Source of the DNA: an uncultured Erwinia sp.
GTDB lineage: Bacteria; Pseudomonadota; Gammaproteobacteria; Enterobacterales; Enterobacteriaceae
Assembly: GCA_946221915.1 (NCBI GenBank)
Contig: CAMIKG010000036.1
Location: 1-48,705, forward strand
Direction: 5' to 3'
DNA length: 48,705 nucleotides
Shown: one piece after another, positions 8,107-17,061 of the stretch
Position numbering within the stretch: position 1 is the first letter of the stretch
Layout: each line of letters starts with the position of its first letter
The notes under the pieces: generated by a model
Told to the model about the DNA's origin: nothing
Databases searched by the model: none
Seen by the model: only the letters and a program-made list of their open reading frames with translations
Position numbers and translations under genes: made by a program

Positions 8107-9948
8107 ATGCGATATGTGATTATTCGCTTATTGATGATAGCCGTCATGTTGAGCGGGGCCGGTCATACCCTGGCAACCACAGTTTATATCCAGGGCGCCC
8201 TTTCGGAAAATGTCACTTATAGTGTTTATGATGGTGCGTTAACGCTTAATGGTTTTATTGACCACTGGGGTATTGAAAGGCGAATCTGGGGAGGATGGTT
8301 TATTTATAATAAAGACAGAGATGATGCTGTTGCAAATCCCTGTGGCAAAAAGTATGACGTATGGACACATGATTCGGTTGAACTGTTCGAATGGAATAAT
8401 TATGCTTTTGCTGAGAGTTGCCATACGCCCATTACCTGGCTGGATGCGGGTCAAACCCACTATTGGTTTGATAGTCCAAATTATAATCTTATCGTGGGTC
8501 CGGAAGGAGGGGATATTCAGGCCGATGCGTCTTTAAAACATACTAATGCGCCCGCAGACCTTAAATGGATTAAGGGAGTTAATTATAATGTTCGACTTTT
8601 TGCATTCTCGAATGCTGCTGGCGCTGGAGCACATCAGTCCACTGAAAGAACCATAAAATATATGGGGGCGCCATCCGCAGTTGACAATACCCAGGCTAAT
8701 CAGGCGGATAAAAACCCCGGTTCTTATCAAATAAGTATTACCTCAAACAGCCCCGTCACCAATAGTGAAATGCACTATATTATGAGTTGTGAGACCTGGG
8801 TGCATGACAAGGCTAATCCCGTTGATCCTGTTACACATACCACCAATAGCTGGCTGACAATGTCTGCGATGGGAGCCGATGGCCTGACTTATCACTCCTC
8901 CCTGGATTTACATCTTGATGGCACAGATAACCATTACCAGGTTGGGCATACTTATCATGCCCAAACAGTCTGCCAGTTCAAACCGAACGATAATATGAGA
9001 GCATCCCATGTCATTTTTAAATTCGACAAACGCTTTAATAAAGTTTTTGACCATGAATTTGAAGTTGCCGCAGGAGGTAAACCGATAAAAGATGGCGCTG
9101 TACAATCCAGTGTGCCGATTATTCTCTCGTTGACTGGCCAGTTTCTCGATAATGGTGGTATTCGCGTTCTGGGACGGTTTGATGATTCATCCCCGGATCA
9201 GCCATCGTTTAAATATGCCGTAGAAGAAAATATTATGCAGCAACCACGCTGGATTTCTCCTGACGATAGCGTGAAGTGGAACCCTGGGGATATTCATCCG
9301 CGTAATTGTCCAAAATGCTTTTTATTTGACATTCCTGCCGATAAATTGCCTGAAAAAAACCAGATTGCATGGGTGCGGATTATGCCGGATACACATTCGG
9401 CGGTACAGGAACGCAACCCAGACGTTGTGCAGTTTAATTTATCTGATTTCCTTACCGCCAATTTTATGGGCGCGTCAGGATTTATTAGCGCATGCGGCCT
9501 GGAAAACCATGTTGTTATTGATCATGCTAATCCAGTGGTGAAATTAAAACTGATTGTTCACCGCGCTATTGATCAGATTAGTGGTACATTCCATTTGCCG
9601 GTCGAGACAACGTATAAAGGCGGCGGTGCGGTACTTTATTCTGAGCAGAATAATCCGGAGCAGGAAAGTGAGAAGAAAGCGACACAAGATATTGTCATTT
9701 CTGCCGCTGATACCAACAAAAGCGTGGTGAATTTTAATACACCTTATGCGGTGCTAAAACCCGGCGCCTATTTTATTTCGTTACCGGTGAATGTTCCTGC
9801 CAGACGCCTGGTAACCATCGATACCTCTCCCGAAGAGTTTGAACTGGGGGTGGAATTTAGCGGAGCGGGAAGTTTGCTGTTAATGGAAGAGCATCCTTTC
9901 CAGGATCCCGAGCCGGTGAGGTGTGGGGTGACCTGGTACGGCCCATAA
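8107..9948 (+). CDS. Secreted protein of unknown function, 613 aa
   Basis: I do not recognise this protein. It starts with a clear signal peptide (RYVIIRLLMIAVMLSGAG, cleavage near TLA/TTVY, about residue 24), so it should be exported across the inner membrane. The mature part is polar, rich in Asn, Asp, Tyr and Trp, has no further membrane segment and looks beta-rich. At least eight cysteines are present, including ANPCG, AESC, IMSCETW, HPRNCPKC, SACG and VRCGVTW near the end, so periplasmic disulphides are likely. AGAGGTGA sits just upstream of ATG 8107. Codon use is visibly more AT-rich than in the sugar operon before it. It leads a co-directional group with the two paralogues at 10065 and 13375; the gap to the next gene is 116 bp with no obvious terminator, so an operon is possible. 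A surface or adhesive role is only a guess. Confidence 0.85.
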   Translation: MRYVIIRLLMIAVMLSGAGHTLATTVYIQGALSENVTYSVYDGALTLNGFIDHWGIERRIWGGWFIYNKDRDDAVANPCGKKYDVWTHDSVELFEWNNYAFAESCHTPITWLDAGQTHYWFDSPNYNLIVGPEGGDIQADASLKHTNAPADLKWIKGVNYNVRLFAFSNAAGAGAHQSTERTIKYMGAPSAVDNTQANQADKNPGSYQISITSNSPVTNSEMHYIMSCETWVHDKANPVDPVTHTTNSWLTMSAMGADGLTYHSSLDLHLDGTDNHYQVGHTYHAQTVCQFKPNDNMRASHVIFKFDKRFNKVFDHEFEVAAGGKPIKDGAVQSSVPIILSLTGQFLDNGGIRVLGRFDDSSPDQPSFKYAVEENIMQQPRWISPDDSVKWNPGDIHPRNCPKCFLFDIPADKLPEKNQIAWVRIMPDTHSAVQERNPDVVQFNLSDFLTANFMGASGFISACGLENHVVIDHANPVVKLKLIVHRAIDQISGTFHLPVETTYKGGGAVLYSEQNNPEQESEKKATQDIVISAADTNKSVVNFNTPYAVLKPGAYFISLPVNVPARRLVTIDTSPEEFELGVEFSGAGSLLLMEEHPFQDPEPVRCGVTWYGP

Positions 9949-10064
9949 AATATCTGTTATACCGTTAATTTTCGCGCATCACGTTGTTATTAAAAAGGGT
10001 GATCGGGCGCTGCGACTGCGTCCGGAAATAGCAATCTCAACAACCTGGTAATAGTGAGGTTATG

Positions 10065-12812
10065 ATGGCTGTTTATTCAAAAACCGAAGACTATGCTAAC
10101 CTGACGCTGACGGCGAGTGTAAAAACGGCAGCGCCAAATGATGTATTTAAACTCTACGTTTCTCCCACCCTGAAAAGCGGACCGGGCAGGTACAGCCCCG
10201 ATGCGACATATAAGCTTTTCGTCCGTCTGGCTAATGGCCTGAAAATGAAATCTGTCACAGAAACTTCCGGCAAAGTCCATTTGGCGACTTTCAGTGCCGA
10301 CTGGACAGGGGGGCCTGATGTTCCTGTGGGCATCAGCAACATCGGCTGGAACGCTGGCAGCAGCGAGCGGGAAAAGCATGCTTATACCAGCTGGTTACTG
10401 GCGACGTGGCAATCTTCACAGGTCACGGATACCTCACTGGATACCCCACTCGGCTGGACCATCGAAGTGGAGGTGGTGGCGGGTCATAGTTTTGTCGCCA
10501 ATGACAATCAGGCGGCAATCGACGCCACGCTGATCGTTATGCAGAGTAACTCTGTGAAAACTGCGCTGTCTAAACCCTTTACCCTGCAGATTGCTTCTGC
10601 GGGACCCGAGTTTGCGTCCGTCACCATACCTGCTTCACCTGTTGTCAGCGGCAAGAGCGTGGTGGCGGAGGGGACTCACGCCATCGTCGTGAAGGCCACG
10701 CTGGCCGAGGATGCCAAAACGGCCACGATGCAGGTTCGCTGGCGGCTGGCTGTAGGGGGGGGAAGCACCTGGAACCAGATCGTTCCCGATGTCGCTGTGA
10801 CTGGCGGTAAAGAGCTCGCGGAGTTCACCGTCAATTATGATTTTACTCACCAGGTGACGCTAGAGTTTAGCTGCGCGGAACCCGGGGGGAGTAACTGGGG
10901 CGCGCCGTTTGATGTGATCGTTAGTGTTGAGTCGGACCTGCTGCGGCTGGAAGACTTTGTTATCAAATGGGCTCCGCCAAAAATCATCCTTACCGGCAAG
11001 TTGATTGTGCCGTCGACGCAGATCAAGTTTTCCTCGCTGGAGCTCAGTATCGATGGCGGTACAACCTGGACGAATATCTCAAGTAGCCATTCGGGGGGAC
11101 CTGCAACCTTGACCTTTACCCACGATATGACGGGCACGGATGAGAAGGATCGGGATTTCTCGAAAGGGGTTTATCTCAGGGCAACGGATGATTTGCCCAG
11201 GACCACGCCTAAGCAGGCGGTAAAATTCGATGCTGCATCATTCCTGACCATTTCGTGGGATGGCACGACGGCGATACTTGACGACATCAATCTGGGGGAA
11301 GAACTTTCTTACACGATTCATCTGAGTTGTGCAGTGGAAACCGGAACCCCTGTATCTCCCGGAACCATTTTGCCTCCTTCCACCATTGATTTACTGCTTC
11401 CTGACTCGGCTGCGGTCGAGGCGATTCCTGCAGGAACTAACGGATATATTTCATTCGATGATATTTCCAGGACTTTTCAGCAGACTTACTATGCGCCTGG
11501 CTGGCGTGGCACCCCCGGAGCGACCCGGATATATAGCGGGCCGATTCAGTCTGGAGTGGTCCAGGCACTCGCCTACGTGCGGATCAATTCGGCTTTGGTA
11601 AATGCGAAGCTTGCGCCTGCGACGCTGACCATCGACAGCGCAGAGTTCTTTGTGCATAAAATTGAGAGTATTGAGCCCGTCAAAGCGGTGGTTTACCGGC
11701 CTGCGCCCTATTTCCAGCTGGTGAACCCGGTGCTGCACACGAACCGCAATGCCGTCAATATTAAAGGGGATTTCATACCGCCGGTTGAACCTTCGCCGGA
11801 TTTAAAATTTGATGTCTCTGTTGATAACAATCCCCCACATACGGTGACGCCAACCACCCTCACCACCAATGAGTTTGAGCTTTCGCTGGATAACCAGGTT
11901 TTTAAAGATTTTGACAAGGATGGAAATTACACCGTGCGGCTGGCTGTGCACCGAAGCGCTGATGCGCGTCCGGAGGAGCGGAGCAGCCATGTAGAAATAC
12001 TGTCATTCATCATCGACAATAAATCGCCGGCGTTTATTAACCCCTATGTTGTTGTCGACAACGGGAATCTGCTGGCGAGGGGAGACGTTATCAGTCCGGC
12101 GGGAGCGAGTGTCCCGGTAAAATTTGTTTATGTGTACTGGGATCATACTGGCGGGACAATCAACAAACGACCGGCATCGCTTACCAGCACTTCTGCTACA
12201 CGGTGGAGCTTCAGAGACAGCCTGCCGATAGATCAGTTTACCGGCGCGCTATTCCCCAGAGTTGAAGCCGTGGCCGAAGGCGCTCCGTCTCAGACTCAGG
12301 ATCTGTTATTTCAAAGTGCGGAGGGATTACTCAACGTTGCGCTCACTATCAATGCATCAGACGTTAGCAATCAGGGAACGCCGCTTATCAATGCAGGTAC
12401 AGTGGCTTTCAAATTTACCTTAACCAGTCTGGTCGGTTTGCGTCAGAAATTAAATCTGCACCTGACGCTGGGAGCGGCTTTCTCGGAGTCAGTCATCACC
12501 GCGCACACAGCACCGGCGCCGGGGGAGGGAACGGTGAAAATAACTGACTGGGATGGTTCAGGTGCGACTCAGGTTCTGCAGACGGAAGATCTGACACAGA
12601 ATGCGAGTTTCACCATTAGCGGCACCACGGCTCTGGGAAAAGTGAGCGACAGTGAATTGCTTGCGTTGCAGTCGCGGGATGCCACTATCACCAGAGAAGC
12701 GATGGAATCGATCACGCTCGCGTTAGTGGAGTCGAACAGTCCACCACAAACCTTTAGCGTTGTTGATCCGGAATTTGGTGCGATATTTACTGCCCGATTG
12801 ATCGCGAAATAG
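10065..12812 (+). CDS. Large protein of unknown function, 915 aa, paralogue 1
   Basis: I do not recognise this family. It has no signal peptide and no membrane segment and begins MAVYSKTEDYANLTLTA. About the first 640 residues align throughout with the protein at 13375 at roughly half identity by eye; shared blocks include WTGGPD, WLLATW, DATLIVMQ, FSCAEPGG, LDDINLGE, PATLTIDS, GDFIPP and RSADxRxxERSSH. The composition (many Thr, Ser, Val, Pro and short strands) suggests serial beta-sandwich domains. One Asp-box-like motif, SIDGGTTW, is present. The last 270 residues or so, after IIDNKSPAF, are unique to this copy. ATG 10065 is preferred to ATG 10062 because TGAGG ends 5 bp before it and the paralogue starts identically at MA. 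How it would leave the cell, if it does, is unclear. Confidence 0.87.
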   Translation: MAVYSKTEDYANLTLTASVKTAAPNDVFKLYVSPTLKSGPGRYSPDATYKLFVRLANGLKMKSVTETSGKVHLATFSADWTGGPDVPVGISNIGWNAGSSEREKHAYTSWLLATWQSSQVTDTSLDTPLGWTIEVEVVAGHSFVANDNQAAIDATLIVMQSNSVKTALSKPFTLQIASAGPEFASVTIPASPVVSGKSVVAEGTHAIVVKATLAEDAKTATMQVRWRLAVGGGSTWNQIVPDVAVTGGKELAEFTVNYDFTHQVTLEFSCAEPGGSNWGAPFDVIVSVESDLLRLEDFVIKWAPPKIILTGKLIVPSTQIKFSSLELSIDGGTTWTNISSSHSGGPATLTFTHDMTGTDEKDRDFSKGVYLRATDDLPRTTPKQAVKFDAASFLTISWDGTTAILDDINLGEELSYTIHLSCAVETGTPVSPGTILPPSTIDLLLPDSAAVEAIPAGTNGYISFDDISRTFQQTYYAPGWRGTPGATRIYSGPIQSGVVQALAYVRINSALVNAKLAPATLTIDSAEFFVHKIESIEPVKAVVYRPAPYFQLVNPVLHTNRNAVNIKGDFIPPVEPSPDLKFDVSVDNNPPHTVTPTTLTTNEFELSLDNQVFKDFDKDGNYTVRLAVHRSADARPEERSSHVEILSFIIDNKSPAFINPYVVVDNGNLLARGDVISPAGASVPVKFVYVYWDHTGGTINKRPASLTSTSATRWSFRDSLPIDQFTGALFPRVEAVAEGAPSQTQDLLFQSAEGLLNVALTINASDVSNQGTPLINAGTVAFKFTLTSLVGLRQKLNLHLTLGAAFSESVITAHTAPAPGEGTVKITDWDGSGATQVLQTEDLTQNASFTISGTTALGKVSDSELLALQSRDATITREAMESITLALVESNSPPQTFSVVDPEFGAIFTARLIAK

Positions 12813-13374
12813 CTGGCCATGGACTGATGTCCCCGCTGAAACAGAAAACGCTCGTTGCGCGGCTCTCCCGACCAGGGGGAGCCGGTGCAGTGAGGGGACA
12901 GCGCGCTACAAAACATATTTTTAATATGCTTAAAACTCTATCAATGTTTTTATTTTCTTATAGCCAATGATGACCATCTTTCATCAGAGTCATCAAATTT
13001 AATTTGTGGCTATTTTTAAAAGTTTATAACTTCCCGTATATTGTGTTTTTCGCTGAGGATAAAGAAGAGAGCTTGCGAGATTTTTACGTTAATGGTATTT
13101 GTATTTTTATCCTGTCAGGGAAAGGAGGTAATCATTTAAATGAATTTATTTAGTTGAGTCTTTATTAAATGCCGCGATAATAAAATTAATGCTGTGGGAT
13201 TTAATTATTTAACTCTCCCTTTTTTAGATGGTTTTTTTGCATCAATTTTCATGGCGTAAATGTGAAGAATGATATTTATTGTGATAATGCGATTTTCACT
13301 TTTTTATTGGGTATGACGAGTATTGTCTTCATGCCTATAAACTCTATTGTTAGTCATCTCATCGTGAGGATATT
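12813..13374. other. AT-rich intergenic region with a structured element
   Basis: 562 bp without a convincing gene. At 12829-12899 lies a foldable element: outer arms GTCCCC (12829-12834) and GGGGAC (12894-12899) enclose an inner 9-bp stem GGCTCTCCC/GGGGGAGCC (12861-12869 and 12875-12883, one G-T pair). There is no T-run after it, so it is not a standard terminator. From about 12910 to 13360 the DNA is strikingly AT-rich, unlike both flanking genes. It presumably carries the promoter of the gene at 13375, but I cannot single out one hexamer pair with confidence. Confidence 0.6.
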
Positions 13375-15327
13375 ATGGCGATTTATTCAAGGACTGAAGA
13401 GTATGCAAGCCTGACTTTAACCGCGAACATCACAAGCGTGGTGGCAGGAGAAACATTTAAATTATTTGTTGCACCTGCGCTGAAAAGCGGTGCAGATAAA
13501 TTTATCCCCGAAGCGACCTACAAACTTTTTGTCCAGATACAGAGAGGATTGAAAGTATTATCGGTGTCAGAAACGCCCGGCAAAACTCATCTTGCTGAGA
13601 TACGCCCTGAATGGACCGGGGGACCTGATGCCGCAGCTGGCATCACACCCCTATGGCATATGACAGAAAATGAACAGGAAAAATATGCCTATGATCGCTG
13701 GCTGCTGGCAACATGGACCACTGCGCAAGTAAAAGAGACCACAGTGAATATTTACGCAGGCTGGACAATTGAAATACTGGTTGATGCGACGCACGATTTC
13801 CTGCCTGATGGCAATATTGCGCTGATGGATGCGACATTGATTGTGATGCAGAGGGATGTTGTGCAATACCCGCTGGCAAAGCCATTTACCCTTTTTATCA
13901 CGCCTCCCGGGCCTGCCTTTGCCTCTGTGACGTTACCCGATCTGCCCGTGGTCAGCGATCAGTATGTCATGGCAGCGGGTACCCGCTCGGTGCGCGTGCA
14001 GGCCAAACTAGCCCACGCAGCCCGCACGGAGAGACTGCAGATCAGATGGCAGCAGGAGGGCGCGGGAACACTCTGGAACCAGACCGAACCGTATAATGTG
14101 GCCGTTAGCGCCGGCCTCCAGCTGGCAGATTTTACCGTCCGGTATGATTTTGTGAAACCCGTGACACTGTGGTTCAGCTGTGCAGAACCGGGGGGAAACG
14201 CCTGGGGAGAGCCGTTCCGCGTGACAATCGCCGTGGTATCCGGGGCGCTGGGGCTGGAAAATCCGATTATCAGGATGGAGGCCGCTAACATTATCCTTAC
14301 CTGCGTGCTTAACGAGCCATCGGCACAGCTAAAATTCGCCAGGCTTGAGCTCAGTACCGACGGCGGGGCGCATTGGCAGGATATCTCTGCTCACAAAGCG
14401 GGCACGGTATCGCCCTATAGCTTGAGTGTCGACATCACAGCAACCGCCGTCAGCGAGCGGGATTTTTCTCGGGGTATTTATCTCAGAACCACAGATAATC
14501 TGCAGCGCGTATCGCCACCGCAACCGGCACGCTTTGATGCGTCCACCTTTCTGAGTGCGACATGGGACGGGGCAGCGGCGACGCTCGACGATATTAATTT
14601 AGGCGAGTCATTATCTTACTCTGTGCATCTGCACTGCGCGGCAGGAGTGGTTCTGCCGCCTGCAACGCTTTCTCTGCAGCTTACCGAGGCTGCGGTGGAG
14701 GCCGACTACCCGGCAAACTGCTGGTACTGGATGCTGGATGAAGTGACCGGCGAACCGAAGGGCGCATCGCATGATGCCAGTGGATGGCGAGGCATTGCAG
14801 GCGTAGCCGAAATCTATCATGGGCCGTTACAGTCAGGTCTGGTTAATGCCGCCGCGCATGTCCGAAACGATGCGCTTTTGCTGAATAAACTCCTGCCGCC
14901 AGCCACGCTTACCATCGACAGCAGGGATTTTTTCGTGCAGAAGTTCAGCAGCACTGAACCGTCAAGGGCGCAGGTCTGGCGTCCCGCACCGTTTTTCCGG
15001 CTCATCAACCCGGTGCTGGATACCAACAAAAATGCCGTGACCTTTCGCGGAGATTTTATCCCACCGACAGAGCCTTCTGCAGCACTGCTGTTTACTGTGG
15101 CCGTCGATAGCGGCGTGGCGCACCAGGTTTTGCCTGTGCTGCTGACCACTAACGGCTTTGAACTCAAACTGGACCCTGCTGTATTTACGGCCTTCGAACA
15201 GAACGGTAAGCACAGTGTGCGGCTGACGGTGCGTCGTAGCGCTGATACGCGGGCGGTTGAGCGCAGCAGTCATAGCGAAATGCATGAGTTAACTCTCCAC
15301 ACCCAGCCGCAAACTCCGCAGCTTTAA
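13375..15327 (+). CDS. Protein of unknown function, 650 aa, paralogue 2
   Basis: Not recognised, but clearly a duplicate of the gene at 10065. It opens MAIYSRTEEYASLTLTA and follows paralogue 1 block by block to RSADTRAVERSSH, then ends after a short unrelated tail (HTQPQTPQL). It therefore lacks the C-terminal 270-residue region of its sister. It has no signal peptide or membrane segment. The Asp-box position reads STDGGAHW, a weaker version of the motif. Cysteines are few; FSCAEPGG and LHCA are shared with the sister, others are its own. GTGAGGA lies 5 bp before ATG 13375. Downstream, 72 bp separate it from yfaY, with no remnant of the missing C-terminal region. Duplication followed by loss or gain of the C-terminal part is the simplest history. 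Function unknown; predicted all-beta. Confidence 0.87.
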   Translation: MAIYSRTEEYASLTLTANITSVVAGETFKLFVAPALKSGADKFIPEATYKLFVQIQRGLKVLSVSETPGKTHLAEIRPEWTGGPDAAAGITPLWHMTENEQEKYAYDRWLLATWTTAQVKETTVNIYAGWTIEILVDATHDFLPDGNIALMDATLIVMQRDVVQYPLAKPFTLFITPPGPAFASVTLPDLPVVSDQYVMAAGTRSVRVQAKLAHAARTERLQIRWQQEGAGTLWNQTEPYNVAVSAGLQLADFTVRYDFVKPVTLWFSCAEPGGNAWGEPFRVTIAVVSGALGLENPIIRMEAANIILTCVLNEPSAQLKFARLELSTDGGAHWQDISAHKAGTVSPYSLSVDITATAVSERDFSRGIYLRTTDNLQRVSPPQPARFDASTFLSATWDGAAATLDDINLGESLSYSVHLHCAAGVVLPPATLSLQLTEAAVEADYPANCWYWMLDEVTGEPKGASHDASGWRGIAGVAEIYHGPLQSGLVNAAAHVRNDALLLNKLLPPATLTIDSRDFFVQKFSSTEPSRAQVWRPAPFFRLINPVLDTNKNAVTFRGDFIPPTEPSAALLFTVAVDSGVAHQVLPVLLTTNGFELKLDPAVFTAFEQNGKHSVRLTVRRSADTRAVERSSHSEMHELTLHTQPQTPQL

Positions 15328-15399
15328 CTATTTACCTCGCGGTGAGTTCGGGCTACGGTAATTCACAGCAATAGCTTGCTCACCTGACAGGAGAACACA

Positions 15400-16596
15400 G
15401 TGATAAGAGTGGAAATGCTCTCGACCGGCGATGAAGTGCTGCACGGCCAAATCGTTGATACCAACGCCGCCTGGCTGGCGGATGTGCTGTTCCAGAATGG
15501 TCTGCCGATGACCAGCCGATCGACCGTCGGGGACAGTTTACCCGCGCTGGTTGCGGCCCTGCAGGAGCGCAGCCAGATTGCCGATGTGCTGATCGTGAAT
15601 GGCGGGCTTGGGCCAACCAGTGACGATCTTAGCGCGCTGGCGGCGGCGACCGCGCTGGGCGTTGAACTGGAACTGCATCAGGAGTGGCTGGCGAAAATGG
15701 AAGCCTTCTTCGCCAGCCGCGGGCGGCCGATGGCGCCGAGCAATCGCAAACAGGCGGAAATTCCCGCAGGCGCCGAACTGGTGGATAACCCGGTCGGCAC
15801 GGCCTGCGGCTTTGCCATTCAGCTGAACCGCTGCTGGCTGTTCTTTACCCCGGGTGTGCCATCGGAATTTAAGGTGATGGTCGAACAGCAAATTCTGCCG
15901 CGCCTGCAGCAGCGTTTTGCGCTGCCGGAGCCGCCGCTGTGCCTGCGTCTGACCACCTTTGGCCGTGGCGAAAGTGACCTGGCGGCGGAACTGGATCAGC
16001 TGCCAATGCCGGAAGGCGTGGTGCTGGGTTACCGCTCCTCGATGCCGATTATCGAACTGAAACTCACTGGCCCGGCGAGTCAGTGTGCAGCGATGGAGGC
16101 AACATGGCAGCAGGTGCGCGCGCAGGTGGCGGCGTGCACCATCTTTGAAGGCACTGAAGGCTTACCGGCTTTGCTGGCACGACTGCTGGCGGAGAAACAG
16201 TTGCAGCTGAGCGTCAGCGAGCAGTTTACCGCCGGGTTGCTGCAGTGGCAGCTGGCCTCGGCGGACGTGGCGCTGACCACGGGCGAGGTACTGCCGTCAC
16301 AGCCGCAATCCCTGCTGGCACAGGCGCAACACGCGCGCGAACTGGCGCAGCGTCACCATGCTGAGCTGGCGTTAACGATTGGTGGCTACCATGACGATCG
16401 TCTTGGTTTTGCCTTGCATACGCCAGAGGGAACCTACGCTCAGCAGGTGAAGTTTAATGTCAGCCGTTATGCCGTCAAAACCCGTCAGGAAATGGTGGCG
16501 ATGATGGCGATGAACATGCTGCGCCGCTGGCTGAAAGGTGACACGGTGTCTGGCGGGCATGGCTGGATTGATGTGGTGGAGACGATTAAGGTTTAA
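15400..16596 (+). CDS. yfaY: CinA-like protein YfaY
   Basis: A 398-residue protein closely matching E. coli YfaY (400 residues), a CinA/molybdopterin-binding-domain family member annotated as related to nicotinamide-nucleotide amidase. The N-terminal domain carries EMLSTGDEVLHGQIVDTN, VNGGLGPTSDDLSALAA and NPVGTACGFAIQLNRC, all near-identical to the E. coli protein, followed by FFTPGVPSEFKVMVE. The C-terminal half is more divergent, as is usual for YfaY, and the catalytic Ser/Lys/Tyr context of true CinA amidases is not obvious, so deamidase activity is doubtful. The start is GTG 15400, with AGGAG at 15389-15393. It converges on yfaE, with a palindromic repeat between. Unlike in E. coli, where yfaY is linked to other genes, here it neighbours nrdAB-yfaE. 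Confidence 0.93.
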   Translation: MIRVEMLSTGDEVLHGQIVDTNAAWLADVLFQNGLPMTSRSTVGDSLPALVAALQERSQIADVLIVNGGLGPTSDDLSALAAATALGVELELHQEWLAKMEAFFASRGRPMAPSNRKQAEIPAGAELVDNPVGTACGFAIQLNRCWLFFTPGVPSEFKVMVEQQILPRLQQRFALPEPPLCLRLTTFGRGESDLAAELDQLPMPEGVVLGYRSSMPIIELKLTGPASQCAAMEATWQQVRAQVAACTIFEGTEGLPALLARLLAEKQLQLSVSEQFTAGLLQWQLASADVALTTGEVLPSQPQSLLAQAQHARELAQRHHAELALTIGGYHDDRLGFALHTPEGTYAQQVKFNVSRYAVKTRQEMVAMMAMNMLRRWLKGDTVSGGHGWIDVVETIKV

Positions 16597-16656
16597 CAGG
16601 CTGGAGAACCGCTGCCTGATATCTGACACAACACTGACAGATAAGCACTTGCGGCG

Positions 16657-16680
16657 CCTTCCCCCATGGTGTGGGGGAGG
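16657..16680. repeat. Dispersed GC-rich palindrome between yfaY and yfaE
   Basis: CCTTCCCCCA and TGGGGGAGG flank a short centre, giving an imperfect stem between the convergent yfaY and yfaE. It is one of five related palindromes in the window. It may serve as a two-way transcript end, though no T-run follows. A second small stem, CGGGG/CCCCG, lies at 16742-16757. Confidence 0.6.
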
Positions 16681-16794
16681 GGAACAGCACGGCGGTATCT
16701 GCCCGATCGCATTATTGATCAGACCGCCGAAATGACTGGCGCGGGGTGGTCGCCCCGGGTCTCTCGATCTGCCAGGAGACATGACCGTTGAAGA

Positions 16795-17058
16795 TCACAT
16801 CTCCAGCTCAATATCGCCCTTCGCCTTACAGCAGCAGGGCAGGATATCGCCCTGTTGTACAAATGCGATGGGCGTTTCCGCGTAACACACTTCGCCCTTC
16901 AGCAGCCGCACGCGGCACGAGCCGCAGAAACCTTCACGGCACTGATATTCGACAAAATGTTTATGGGATTCGAGAGCATGCAGCAGTGACGGATGCTCAT
17001 CGCTATCACATTGCAGCTGCGCACCCGAGGTGCGCAGCGTAATGGTCGACGCGGCCAT
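16795..17058 (-). CDS. yfaE: 2Fe-2S ferredoxin YfaE, NrdB cofactor maintenance
   Basis: An 87-residue plant-type ferredoxin. Cluster ligands are visible as Cys40, Cys45 and Cys48 in CREGFCGSC, with the fourth from the CCC cluster at 75-77. The protein aligns along its length with E. coli YfaE, which donates electrons for repair and maintenance of the diferric-tyrosyl radical of NrdB. It follows nrdB with only three bases between the nrdB stop and its ATG, so it is the third gene of the nrdAB-yfaE operon. That gene order is conserved in many enterobacteria. The conserved C-terminus KGDIELEM supports full length. Confidence 0.96.
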   Translation of the reverse strand: MAASTITLRTSGAQLQCDSDEHPSLLHALESHKHFVEYQCREGFCGSCRVRLLKGEVCYAETPIAFVQQGDILPCCCKAKGDIELEM

Positions 17059-17061
17059 CGC

